NCBI RefSeq assembly: GCF_027596085.1
Contig: NC_072460.1
Coordinates: forward strand, 10,658,826-10,722,825
Source of the DNA: Anoplopoma fimbria
Taxonomy: Eukaryota > Chordata > Actinopteri > Perciformes > Anoplopomatidae
Reading direction: 5' to 3'
Length of the DNA stretch: 64,000 nucleotides
Part shown: piece by piece, positions 46,171 to 58,900 of the stretch
Position numbering within the stretch: position 1 is the stretch's first letter
Layout of the letters: each line of letters starts with the position of its first letter
Position numbers and translations under genes: made by a program
The notes under the pieces: generated by a model
Told to the model about the DNA's origin: nothing
The model's database searches: none
What the model saw: the letters and a program-made list of their open reading frames with translations, nothing else

Positions 46171-48617
46171 TTTTAGAGTGATAAAGGAATGCACTGAAAT
46201 TATACTTTTCAAATTCACCCAATGCATATTCAGGGAACACAACATTGTGTTTAAGGTTTTCTCTGAATTTGAAAGAAAAGCCCCTTTGGCCCCATTAAAT
46301 TGATCAGAACAGTCAGTGTTTTTTGGGATGTGAGGCGCCACTGTTGCCTTCAGTTGCATCAACTGTAGTGAATGTGTAATACCTCAGCTCCCACTGGTTT
46401 TCCATTAAAAAGTGACCAACTTGCGACAGTGCAGTACATTATTATCACCCTGCCTTTATAGTGTGTAGTGAAGGGGGTTCTCATTCTGTAATATTGTAAA
46501 TGAAATGTATATCCACTGTCTTCCATTTAGACAATTGAGGGAGTACCCATAAATATTTAATTTGATGTGAATTTTTTTTAAAGATAATATCGGCACTGCA
46601 GTAACAGAACTTTGAAGACTGACGCTTTTCTTTTTTAACCCTACGAAATGTAGATGTTTCCAGTTCATTTAGATAGATTTACCTACATGTCCAGATTCAC
46701 CACATAATAGAAAATCCTCAGGACATAATCCTGAAATGATCTTTGAGTCGGTGTTCCTTTGTGATCCCTTTCAGAGAGCTGTTGAGGTGTTGCTTGAGGC
46801 CATACATGAAGTGGATGTAGTAAAAATGGAGTCTTCCATGCACATTAATAAGATGTGGGAGCACCCAGACCTGTCGTCATGCTGACGTTTTTTCACAGTA
46901 TGAAGTCTCTTTCAGGTCAGACTGCAGATATTTGAAAGCACCCCAGTTGTTGTAGATTCTTCAAACACACTGGATTGCCAATATAGTCGTTTCAACAGTC
47001 AGCTAATCTTTGGATTGGCTCCGGGCCTTCTTGAGATCAGCAGTGTATTAAGAAAAAATACCTCAAACACTGCTTTGAAAGCACAACAAATCCATTTGAA
47101 CATATCAACCAAGGCGTTCTGGAGTATAAGTATTGTATGTTTCCTGCCGGTAGCAACATCTAAAGACGTCACAGCAGCAGCAAACCCTGTTAATTGTGCT
47201 ATTTCGGCGATATATCCTGGAAGGCAGCTTCTCAAACACACGAAACTCCGACTACATTTTTCTCAGACAAGAGGATATGTTTTATGCTGCAATCAACCCT
47301 CCATAATCAGTTTTGGTGAGGAGTTAAGCTCGTATAGACCAGTATAATTGGGTTCTGCAGTAGTTTAGGAGTAACTCACACAAATTGTTCCTTTTCCAAG
47401 CTGTGAACTACATTTAATGATTCTATTTTGCTACATACAATATTTAGAAATAAATTAGTTTTTGTGTAAGCTGCAATTTACGTGTCCGACAAATGCTTCC
47501 TAAACGTAATCATACATAAAATCATGCATAAAGAACAAAGACGAGCAAAAACTGCAATGTATGGTGCTTCATTAATATTTCAGCTAATACTATATGAATC
47601 ATACTGTCCAGGGCAAAGCTCCAAAGAATATTAACTTGGCTTTGAAAATTGTTTTTACTCATTTTGATTATGCACTGGTAGCCGGAAGCCATTTCTCCCT
47701 TGTTTAATCCACAGCTTAGTCTGAATTAAATTGAACTGCAGCTACAGCCTATCATATATTCAACTGATGTATAATGTAGTCTCACAGTCATTGTTACTTT
47801 CAGAATGAGAGTTTTTGTATGACTCTTTGGGATATAGTTTGTATTTTGTGGTACACTGGTGATGTCACTCCTCAGTCTTTTCCCAAAACCTGCCTATAGT
47901 ATCCCGACCAAAAGGACATCAAATAAAATCACATCTTATCCTCTTAACTGCTCATGTTCATGTAGACCAAAGTTAACCATCACCTCCATTATACACATAG
48001 CACTGAATTGCTAAAGAAGATTTTTTTTCTTCTTTTAACAGCTATGTTTGCTTCACTAGATGGGTGATGAGCATTTTCCTGAAGGCACTTCCTGCGGTGA
48101 GTGTCAGACCGCTCAATTGTAATCTTCAGGTGTCAGAGAGAGGCACATAGAGGCTCTGTGACAGCAATCAGATGTTGGCAAGTCCAGAGCGAAACACTGG
48201 CACGACAACGATGAGTCAGCTTGTGTTCAGTTTGTATTTCTTTTAAATATTTCGGTTGCGCGACAAGAAAATGTGACCAGTGTGTTCTGTGTTCTTGAGT
48301 GTTAAAGACGTTTGGAGTGCATTAAACAGTTGATGAGTTGTGGGATTGTTCGCCTACCTGCTTGAAATGGTCTTGCTTATGAATGTCTATCACAATTGTC
48401 AATACATTAACAACACATTGATGTTAATAGCATGTTTTTTTAACACTCTGATGTCATCGCCCTCTGCAGATGTTCCCAATTTGTCAGAAAGGTTAAGTGT
48501 TCAACGGTTCCATTTGTTCTGTCCTGAACCCTTCATCTCCCCCTCCTCTTCCACACTCACATATACATCCTCCCCCCCCAAGCACCCTCCACCCTCCGTC
48601 ATACACCCACCACCCTG

Positions 48618-48654
48618 TACGTCAGTGGCAGGCAGGGGTAGAGGCGTATAAAAG
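48618..48654 (+). promoter_or_regulatory. cort: cort promoter: CRE-like site and TATA box
   Basis: TACGTCA at 48618-48624 (a seven-of-eight CRE) is followed 22 bp later by TATAAAAG at 48647-48654. Transcription should start near 48677, leaving a 5' leader of about 275 bases. A CRE close upstream of a TATA box is the known promoter design of vertebrate somatostatin genes, which respond to cAMP through CREB. Confidence 0.75.
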
Positions 48655-48800
48655 AGTGAGGGACTTTGGTGGTAGAAACATCAGTGGTTTCAAAATCTCG
48701 TGACCTGCTGCCACCAACTGCGCTGCACTTTTCTCCACCACTCTCCTCTGGATCTCTGAGCTGCTCAGACTCCTCATCTCTCTCTCTTACTCAAACCTAA

Positions 48801-48884
48801 CTCACTCACTCACTCACTCACTCACTCACTCACTCACTCACTCACTCACTCACTCACTCACTCACTCACTCACTCACTCACTCT
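48801..48884 (+). repeat. (CTCA)n microsatellite in the cort 5' UTR
   Basis: Twenty-one perfect tandem CTCA units lie between the predicted transcription start and the start codon, ending 69 bases before the ATG. The tract contains no ATG, so it does not create an upstream start. Confidence 0.95.
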
Positions 48885-48953
48885 TGTCTCTGTGAGCCTC
48901 CTGCTCCTCCTGTGGCTGTAGCTCTGGTCCATCACCTGCACTCCTGTCACAGC

Positions 48954-49742
48954 ATGCAGCTCCTGGTGGTGTTAGCAACTCTCATGGGGGTTCTGTTCAG
49001 CGTTAGAGCAGCCGCCGTGCTTCCCTTGGAGGATAGGAGCTCTATCCATGTGAGCAGGGTGAGGAGATTTTTATTGTTCATATGTAGTTTATGGGAAATT
49101 TTCCCTCATAATTGTTACTTTCATTGGTAGATTTGTCTTTTTTTCTGGTGTAAATTTTTTTTAAATAATAGTCATTATTATTATTATAATATTATCATGT
49201 TGTAATAATAATTAGAAATTGAAAAAGAATTACCTAAAAATAAAGATTGCTTGTGAAATCAACAAAAGTTGATAGCTTGTGATATTTTTTCATTTGCATT
49301 TTAAATCATTCTCAGGGTAAAGTTTATACAGTCTTTAATTCAGCCTGTTTATTTGTACCTTCTTCAATGTGAAAAGTAAATCATAATGATACTTTAGAAT
49401 GAAGCTTTCCAGTCAGATAGCTTTACATGTTTTTCACATTGTCCACAGTCTCTCTAACAACATGTTTGGTAATAATAAATAATAAATATATATATGTATC
49501 TAATTTGTGGTCAGGAGCTGGGCAAAGAGCGCAAGGAGCTGATCCTGAAGCTGGTGTCAGGCTTGTTGGACGGAGCTCTGGACACCAACATGCTGCCGGG
49601 GGAAGCAGCACCTCTGGATCTTGAGGAGCCGCTGGAGTCTCGTCTGGAGGAGCGGGCGGTCTACAACAGGCTATCACTGCCTCAGCGCGACCGCAAAGCC
49701 CCCTGTAAAAACTTCTTCTGGAAAACTTTCACCTCCTGCTAA
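48954..49742 (+). CDS. cort: preprocortistatin / preprosomatostatin-2 ([Pro2] somatostatin-14)
   Basis: Secreted neuropeptide precursor of the somatostatin family that acts through somatostatin receptors. Two exons (48954-49058 and 49515-49742, stop TAA) give 110 aa. A signal peptide (MQLLVVLATLMGVLFSVRAAA) is followed by a pro-region and the C-terminal peptide APCKNFFWKTFTSC, in which FWKT is the receptor-binding core and the two Cys form the ring. Pro at position 2 replaces the Gly of somatostatin-1; this is the mark of the SS2 group, the non-mammalian orthologue of cortistatin. The single phase-0 intron and the precursor length fit the family. The neighbours srm, exosc10 and masp2 match the mammalian CORT region. 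The gene has its own TATA promoter and polyadenylation signal. Confidence 0.95.
49656..49739 (+). other. cort: mature peptide region: SS-28-like form with [Pro2]SS-14 at its C terminus
   Basis: After LEER at the single-Arg site there are exactly 28 residues to the stop, beginning AVYNRLSLPQ. The internal RDRK (equivalent to the RERK of somatostatin-1) lies just before the final 14 residues at 49698-49739. Both the 28- and 14-residue products of somatostatin-1 therefore have equivalents here. Processing by proprotein convertases is inferred from these sites. Confidence 0.85.
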
Positions 49743-49947
49743 CAGTGCTCCACCTGCCTACTGCGCTCCTTCCTTGCCAGCTCCACATGAACTGTAGTAG
49801 ACCTCAGCTGTACATATCATCTGCACCTGTCAGACATCGATGGACTGCACTGACACAGTGTGTCTGTTTAAATATTAATTATTTATGTATCTATTTATGT
49901 ATACAATATATGTATTTATGTATGTAGCCGTTTCTTTAAGGGTCAAC

Positions 49948-49953
49948 AATAAA
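49948..49953 (+). terminator. cort: polyadenylation signal of cort
   Basis: AATAAA lies 206 bases after the stop codon, in a compact 3' UTR that also has three exact copies of TATTTATGTAT just upstream (49880-49923). A short 3' UTR is usual for somatostatin-family mRNAs. Confidence 0.8.
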
Positions 49954-52900
49954 GCATGGATATAACGTTTGAGATGGTAATCACAGTAAAGTGCTTTTGT
50001 AAATTGTTCAAAAAAAAGAAAAGGTCATATTTTCCGCCTGCTTCAACGATATAAATGCTAAGTCCAATTTCATGCAAAATCGTGGCTGTATTTTTTATTG
50101 TGGATGAGAACTCTTACTACACAAAAAATGTGGAAATATATTAGGGTATGTTATATCTGCTAAAAAAACAAGTTGCAGTCGTAAATACTGCAATGAGTAT
50201 TCAGAGACAGTTTTTACCTTCTCTTCATTGAAGCCTTTTTTTAGTGCTGCTCGTAAGAGATAACAGAGTGCAGTTTATAATGTTGGTATCTTACTTATTC
50301 GGCTTTGTAGGCTACTTGTTGCAGAATAACTGTCTTTCTAGTTTATAGTCAAATAAAATGCTATATAAACTATCTAACTATAATGAACGGGAAAGAAAGA
50401 AAACATCTAGAATTCCAATTTAGAAACAGAAAATTCAAATAAAAGTGCCACAATTAGATCCTTACATTAAAAACAAATGATTGATTTCTAAATAAAAAAT
50501 ATAAAATTACTGGTAAGATAGATTGGGAAATATGCTGCATGTTGTCCCCTCTCTCTACCTTTTTTGTCTCTCTTCAGCTGTGTTATCTTATTAAAAAGGC
50601 AAAAGGCCCAACAAATAATAAAACATCCAAGAAGAAAGTGACCTAATTAAATAGATATACTTTTTATTGCTTTTTAAATATAGATTTAAATGTAAAAAAC
50701 AACAACTTGCTGTAGAGAGGCTGCAATTATTAGCAGCCAGACAGCGTCCCTTATTAATTCCTAGTCACTAGTTGGAAGAGAAGCTACAGTGATTTATCGC
50801 TAGTCGTTAAATATGTCAATAAGACAGGAAAGTAAATAAACCAGAAGCTTCCCCTCGTATTCACTCAACGCAGTCAGTAGCAGCAGCAGATAAAATACAT
50901 GTAGTCTGGAAAGTGGAGACATGTTGTACAACTAAACAGTGAACAAAAATCTAAATAGAAAAAGATGTGTGATACGAATCTGACATCACTTTTTGCCAGT
51001 GAAAGCGCGGACAAGGTTGCAGTTGAATGTTGACATGATCAAGTGCTCCCCGTGTGACCCTATCAACCCGGTATTCGATTCTTGCTGCAAACAAGACCCT
51101 GCATTGGCTCGTCCCTCAATCAGTCCAACTAAAATTAACACACACTCTCTTGGCCCTTCCTGCAATTACAACCACTTTGATATGTGTGTCTATTAACCTT
51201 ACTACAGGTAGGGAGTGGAGTAGGTGCTGGCAGGGCCCACAGTCCCTCTTAGTGAACATATCGATTTCATGTGGGTAATCACATGCAGGTGGAAACTCCT
51301 GCTGTTTGAGCCAGACCAAATGAGTACTGTTTTTTATACTTGGGAATAGACGGCCAATCAAAACACACAAAAACCAACAAACAAAACAGCTCTTTGCATT
51401 AAATAGAGGGCTGCTGAAGAATGGACGCAAATGGCTGACAATTCCAAGAGCACTTTCAGTACATTATTGAATAATATATATCAACAGGCAAATATTCACC
51501 TCAGCTCAAAAATAATTAATTTTAGTCTTTTCATTGAGCTCTATGTTAATACTTGAGATGTAACTGGTGTTTTTGTAAACGTCAATACGCAGCTGCTGTT
51601 TACTGCCAGCTGTAATTTATGCCCATTGCTGTGCAGATGTTTGGCACTGAGCAATAGTCAAACTTAATACTTATTGTGAAATATGTGAATTCTTAAATAA
51701 CTTACTATAAGTGTACCAGAGTCGCTACAAATCCCATACTGCCAGAAGAGAGGCAAAGTTAAGAGTAGTTTCCAGAAACTTTCCTAAACTGGGTTACTGT
51801 CTCATTATCTTCCTGAACAGGATGAATATGAGATAATGGCTCATAAGTGTGCTTGTTTCACAGGTGCAAAGACATGAATTAACATAAGTTCACAGTACTG
51901 ATTGAATTACAGGTGGAACATTAAAGCCTACCGTGATGACGTTTTTTCATTTTTATTGACAGTTGGGGAAAAAAGCTCTTGAATGACCAGTCCGAGTTTT
52001 CATTGAACAAGGCTGCATAATACCCTGAAAGCACCATTTGATGGTGAGTTACAGTTTCAAAGCAATGTAATTACATGGTTTTGGCAAAAAGCTCCCTTCA
52101 ACGATGCTGAATAGACAAAGGCTTACTTGATTACAGTTCATCACACGGCATCTTTCACTCTTATGTGCGGTGAAATGGACCATCTCTAAATGACCCATAT
52201 TCAGGTTTACAGCTTGTGGGAGAGTCACTGGACTGAACAAAAGACACAAGCATTTTATGAATAGAGAGATGTCCACAAAAATAGAGAAAAAAGGCTGCTT
52301 CAGATGCCAATCAGCATATCTGGGTTTGAGATGGTAAACACAACACAATTTGATGTCGGTAGAGGTGCTGTCCACTTCTGACTCCATGGCCCTGGGCTCA
52401 AATGAGCATGCAGAGGAGCGACATCAAAGCTGATGCCTGCAAGCAAAGCATTTTATTGGCTTTCCTTTTGATCTGAAGGAGGAGGGAAAGGAGCACTCAG
52501 GCCTAACTGTGTAATTCAAATTTAAATTTGACTTTACATGTGCCGGTGTTTAGAAATAACAAAGACTCAGGTTTTGTTGGTGCTCCTCATATGAGGAAAA
52601 AACAACTTCAAAGTGAACCCGTCATGGTCACATAAATGCAGAGTTTAGTTTTAAACTTTATGATATGTGACTATACATGCTGTGATATGGTGTAATTTCA
52701 GCTATATATGTATATATATATATATTGAAACCCCAAATATATTGTGTAAAATAAAAGGACTGCTGGATATATTAAATCATAGCGACATTTTGTCAAATCA
52801 CTAGGTGTAGTATGGAAGGGGTCGGTTGTAGAGACAAAAACATATATACCTGATGATTTTACCTTCACTCTTAACTGCCTCAGCCTCACTGAATGCAGCA

Positions 52901-55900
52901 TGATCCCTGTGTTTGTCTCTGCTTTTCACGGATATGTCAGAACTCATTTTCATCCCCACTTGTGAGAACTTAGAAACGGTTAACATCAAACGGTTCGCCT
53001 ACCTGGCCTCGATTGTTTAAGACAGGCCAAATTAACACCCAGCGCTCGGCTAAGGGCTTCTGAGAAAAGGTGCTAACAGGCAGGTTGTGTGGTGGCCGTC
53101 TCCCTTTTACCACAAACACTATCAGTGTGGAGTTATGCTGAAAGAAATTGATTTAAATAAAAGGGACTGTAATGATCTTTTGAAATTCATTTTTTTACAC
53201 ATTCTGGTTGCTGCAGCTGACGTACTGTTAATAGCATGTGTTCTGTGTGCTCAAAGCATATTGATTCAATGTGTAGCAGAGTAAATTGGAAATATAAAAC
53301 GACATTACCACATTAATTTAACATCTTAGCTAAGAAAAAGAAAGGAAAAACATTCATAAAACCCATTCCTCAACTTTAATTTCCTACATCATACAGTGAG
53401 TGTACATGTTTTGTTTCAGAAACGAAGATGGAAGTTCCTTGCAGTCTACAGACATGTACTTATACTTTATTAACCCAGTGACTCTGGACACAGCGCCGGC
53501 AGCAGCCTGATTCATCTCTGTCAGCCGGGGCTCAATTTGTTTAGTTGTGACATTTGAGATGTTGTATCCAGAGCACAGTATGGTTGACTAGCTGAGGCAT
53601 TTTGAAGTAAAATAAATATATAAGTTACCAATTTAAAAAAATGTTCTAGGGAAAGGAGTAGGAATAATGGACCTGTCTTGCTGTCTATGCAGCAGGTTTG
53701 CATCACTCTGTTGAAAGATCATTAGTAGCTTTTCAGGGACTCTAGTAAGCTGATAGTATTATAATGTCTTCCTGATTTCGATCAGTCGTTGCCTCCTGGT
53801 TTTTTTTTAATCAAGATTATAGCAAGTAAGTTAACAGATACGTTAACAACAACATAAAGGACTAATAAAGGATTATCTTATCTTAAATAGCTACATCATC
53901 GGGAGTAGGGAGTCTATGAGCGCTGAATGAAGCGCACACAACACACAAGCTAAAGTGTCCTCTGATGTATTTCTCTCAGAGAGTTCTCCTGTTTGGGAGC
54001 ACCGATGGGAATGAAGAGATTGTTTTCCCCAGCAGGGTCTAATGATGCCTGATGGCTTATTCAGACGCCCAGTGCCAGCGCTAAAAGCTCATCATTATAG
54101 GGCCCTCTGCTCTTTCAGTGCTAAAGCCGTGGCTCTGAAAATGAGCTGTCACCAGAGATGCAGCACGCCGGCCACTAAAGTGACCCTGTTCGTTCTGGAT
54201 GCCCCTACTTTGGGAAGCAGGGAAGGTCTGTGGTGAGAATAGCAAAACACAGGGTTTCAAATATTTAGTTAACGAAGACCTTTAAGTGCTGTATGGATGC
54301 AAACCGCAGTTTATATTTATTGTTGCAAAAAGTATCAATCTTATCAGTTTAATATGAGATTTCTTAAACTAAAGCTCATTAGTGTGCCAACGTTGACAAC
54401 TTCCTCCTGAGGTTTTATTCCTCTACACTGTAATTAGGACTACTAGTAGACAGAATAAATAAGAATAAAAACTTAAAAGGGGTTTTGACTTAATAATCCC
54501 CCAGTGAATATGTCGAAACAAGAGTCTACAGTGGCTTTGTGAGGCTGTACTTTTAGGCACAATGGTGTTTTTAGCTATGTGCTAACAACAGCAGGCTGTT
54601 CTCCTAGTGACAATGCTAACATGCTGATGTTTAGCAGCAGGTATAATGTTTACCATCTTATTTTAGGTACGGCTGTCATGAGTTTTGCAGGCATGTGGTC
54701 ACACACCAAAGTATTGGACAAATTAGATATTTGACCTGATAATGGCGCTGGGTGAAAGAACAGGGGATCATCAAATTCATTCAAACTTATTCTGACAGGG
54801 ACCTCGAAGCCACCGGGACATATTCTTTATCACTTTTCTTTGCCATAAGAGCCAGTCTTAGCCAGGCTGATGATTGCAAACTCACCATATTACTATACTG
54901 TGTATTTGACCAATATGAACATCTTGTGAACAATATAGGCTATCAATTTCATTTATTTCATAATGCTTTCTATCTGTGATATCCTATGCAGTTTATGACA
55001 TCCTTCACTTTCCAGCCTTATGTTAGACCAGTGGACTATAACCATGTTGATGGCAAATCACCTAAAATTGCTCAGCAGTTTATATCCAGGTGTTGCATAT
55101 CAGGCCAATTTTACACTTACACGACGTACAAAAATAAAGGGGTCAGTTTGTAGGGCACTATACCTCTGTAGTTTTGCTACAATACCAGACAAAAAATGTT
55201 GCATGGAAACAGTTATTTGCATGATTTAATAACTAAAAAATATATCCTCTAAATAATTTCAACCACAAACCATTACATTTCTGTCAAGTTAATCAGCAAG
55301 ACAGAAGACTATTGTATAAGCAGTGGAGCAGAGACATTGGTGCATTGGTGCACTGGTGTGGGGGTGGGGTTTTACCGTTAGGTGGCAATGCAAAACATGT
55401 AAAGATTAATTGTTTTGTGCATCGTTGACCAGCTGAATGATTCTCTACACTGATAACTAATCTCCTCACTTTATCTGTCTTGACTCCTTCTGTGAGAATC
55501 TGTCGTCCGAGCATATAATTGGTGTTTCAAGGTTGTGAAGACCAAACTTAAGATCCTTAACCAGGCTGAGAGCCTTAAGGGAACAACAGTTATGCTATGG
55601 CTGTAACTGCCAAGGTCACTCTCTATCATATTAGTTATGTTCAGCAGTTGTTAAGTGTTGATCTTATGATGAGGGAAGCTGATTAGATATCAAATACAAT
55701 TTGTGCTTAAAGAAAAAAAACCCAATCAAGTCGTATTGCCTCTGCGTATTTTTTCAATCACTGAGGGCTGCTGTATATATATATCAGTAAACTTCAATCA
55801 GAGTGTCCATTGTGATTTTGCAGAGCGAGTTACCATCGCAGTTCATTAGTTTGGCTTTTACACTAAGCCTAAGACTCATGACCAGGAGCCACTCATGTTG

Positions 55901-58900
55901 ATAGTGTCATTAGAAGGATAGGACCGCAGAGAGGGAGGAAAGCGCCACAAGATGATATTGATTGTCTTGTTTAAGCACTCCAGTGTCCTGTATGATGTGT
56001 ACACTATGGGCTTCTAATCACAGGGGTGACAATCCCGTGATTAGCTACCAGAACAGTCCTTGTTTTGCTCAGCCTTTGCACCTGTAATAGATTTGTTGCC
56101 ACAGCAGCAGATGAGGATCTCAAGTAATGTTATTTTCCCCCCAGTATGTAGTGCTGCTTAAGAATATTTTCAGGACAATTGGGCCCATGTGGGATGGCCG
56201 TACACCAGATTGCAATTGCTCTAACAACACGACATGCCAGTATGTCAAATGGACACACAGGCACAAAAAAAAACACCCATACTAAATGTTACCACAGTAT
56301 TACGGGTGACAGTGATGGTTTCCGTTTATTAATAGCATGTGAAGTCCTCGCTGCTGCCGACCAGAGTCGTGCCATTACTCATATCGGAAATCCATGTTTA
56401 ATGTTCAGGCTGACCATCAATTTTCTTAAGCCTAACAGGCCCGAAAATGTTTAATCAATTATACAAGAAATAACCCACCATTAATATCCCTGCTGGAGCT
56501 ATTGAGTCATGGCCTGTCAGCACTATTGTATAGTTTCAAATCAGTGACATGCATGTGTTCACAATGAGTCGATGTGTTATGTATTATTAAAGTAAATATT
56601 CCCTGCTGATCACTTGCAAGCTTACCCAGAACTTAAAAGAAGTGAGTCCTTTTTCTTTCTTGGAGGCATTTTCTACCTTGTGAAAGATACGTTGGGTGAG
56701 CAAGTTACAAATTCTCTCCCCGCTTTAAATTGTAATTCAGTAGTTTTGTAAAAGAGAGCTGTTTGGAACACAATTAAGGAAAAAGCACGGTGGCGTCAGG
56801 CACCCTAATGAAGTAAAGGATTCAGGAGCAAAAGAAGCACCTGTGTGCCATTTCTCATCATTGCCTGATCCCACCAACGTCACTGAATGCTTTACTGCCT
56901 TTTGGCGGTCCACTGAATCGCTAAAGCTGGGGCTTGTTTGAATTAGCAAGGAAATGACCGTATTTGTTATCTGTGAAAAAGAGCAATGAAGGCCAAATCT
57001 AAAGAGTAATGGGCTTGACGTCAGGAATGAAATCCAGCACAAAAAGGCTCAACATGAATTCATCAGGAGCCATTCTTTCCCGTCAGCATCTGGGGATGCT
57101 GGTTAACAGGATGAGCAATAAATTATACACTGAACATGCGGGTCTAGCATTTGGGACACTTTGTCGTAAATGCACCACGGCTCTGTCACAGCGATATGCT
57201 ATAATTGCATTCATCCTTAAGTGTAACAATAAAACCCTTGTTAAAATATTTCAGTGGATTTTAAGAAAAGTTGATATTTAAAAGCTGTCTATGAACCTGA
57301 ATATATTTTACCACCAATATCTATTCATGAATTCAGGTGTATTTGAACATGTCTGTGAAATAGGGGCATACACTTTATACAATAACTTGCATAACAACAA
57401 CATTAAACATAAAAATAACAAAAGATATTGACCGCATTCAATCAATTCTGTTTCACAGTCAAGTGTAGTTTGTAAATACATTTTACAAGACAAAATAACA
57501 ACTTCTTACTGGATTTGTTAAGATTTAATATTTGTTCAAGTTGGCAATTTTTATTCATCTAAAACACTCCTTTTTTGCAAATTGTCAGATCACTTGGTCC
57601 ATTGTTCCAAATGTATAATCTTTGAACCAAGATGATAGCAAAGCAGCAGTAGCATTCATTCTTTGCATTCAGTAGCAAGTCCTATTCTTACTTAAATCCT
57701 TTTCTCTGAAACCACGTCTTAAGAAAACAGAAGTGTTAAACAAGAATTTGTGACGAGACATTTCCAGGTGTTTTGTTTGTTTCTTGTCATTTAATGTATT
57801 CTCTGTGCCCACACAGAATTAGCAATAACAATGGCAGTGTTAATGGAAGCATTAGACTGAACCTGCTGCTCCCCACAGAACAAAGAGAAATGTCAATATA
57901 CATTGACGGCATTCAATCAATTCTGTTCTTTTGGCTCGCGAACATCTGGCCCGGAGGCAGCAACACGGTGAGTCCTCGAAATGGCAAGAAGCCACAACAT
58001 TCGAAATATATTTTCTCTTGTTCTGCAAATTAAATGTGTATGTTCCTGCCAGCAACATTTTTACATTTCTGCATTGGAAATTGGAACAATGACATATGCT
58101 TGAATACATATCTGATACTAATAGACATCTTGGCCTGTGCTGCTATTAAACAGCAGTCTTTTACTTGCATTTTATTTGTGCTATGGAAGCTTAAATCCTT
58201 GTGTCTGCATAACTACAACGGAAGCGCAAATTACAGTGGATTAACTCTACATTGTTCCTCGGTGTTCAGCAAAATGACACATCCCTACTTATTCAAGTCC
58301 TTAATTACAGTTTACAGAATGTGGGGGGTTGAGACTGAAGTGATTGCAACCAATGGAAAGGACGAAGAGGATGAGAATGAGGATCGCAGAAGGCTGTAGT
58401 AACACTCATAGTGTGCTAGCATGTCCATTTTTTTCAAGCTCAAAATGTTCAGAAGGATGTGTAAATTGTGCAAAATAAGAAACTTTTACATTTGCCTCCT
58501 TCCAGCATCTTATTCACATTGATTTGAAGCGCTCTCTCTTCCTGCATCTCTTTTGCTATCTTTTGTTGATTCTCCAGATACTCACACACCCACTGTCCTT
58601 TCTTCTTTTCAATTGATTTCAGGTGGCCTATTCTTCATTTAATGACTGACTGACTTGCTATAAGGAAGTACTTCATTAAGGCATGGTACAGCAAGCAGGT
58701 GAAGCAGCTCTGTGCCGACAGCGTCTGTCTCGCGCACATGGACATTCAAGATTTGATCATGCTGAAATCAAAATGGCTTGTGCCTTGTGTCTCCGCACAT
58801 TTTGTGTGCATGCTCCGTGTGTGTGAGAAAAAGTATCTATGGTACATGCACAAACACACCACTGAGTTTAGTCTTGCAGATGGGCTTTGTTCATGATGCA

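Larger units (their letters stand above)
43731..48617. other. srm 3' UTR and srm-cort intergenic region
   Basis: The srm 3' UTR probably extends to the AATAAA at 44705. A hAT transposon relic occupies 45196-46170. The remainder, including about 46200-48600, shows no recognisable gene on either strand. The open frames at about 47000-47350 have no family features and no splice context I can support. Confidence 0.6.

Noticed and set aside
46999..47347. Overlapping plus- and minus-strand open frames of 110 and 80 residues
   Set aside because: They are mirror frames of the same DNA with no family signature, and neither has promoter or splice support.
57773..58399. Open frames of 86 and 121 residues in the cort-masp2 gap
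   Set aside because: No homology recognised, AT-rich composition, and one region shares a repeated 26-mer with non-coding DNA nearby.
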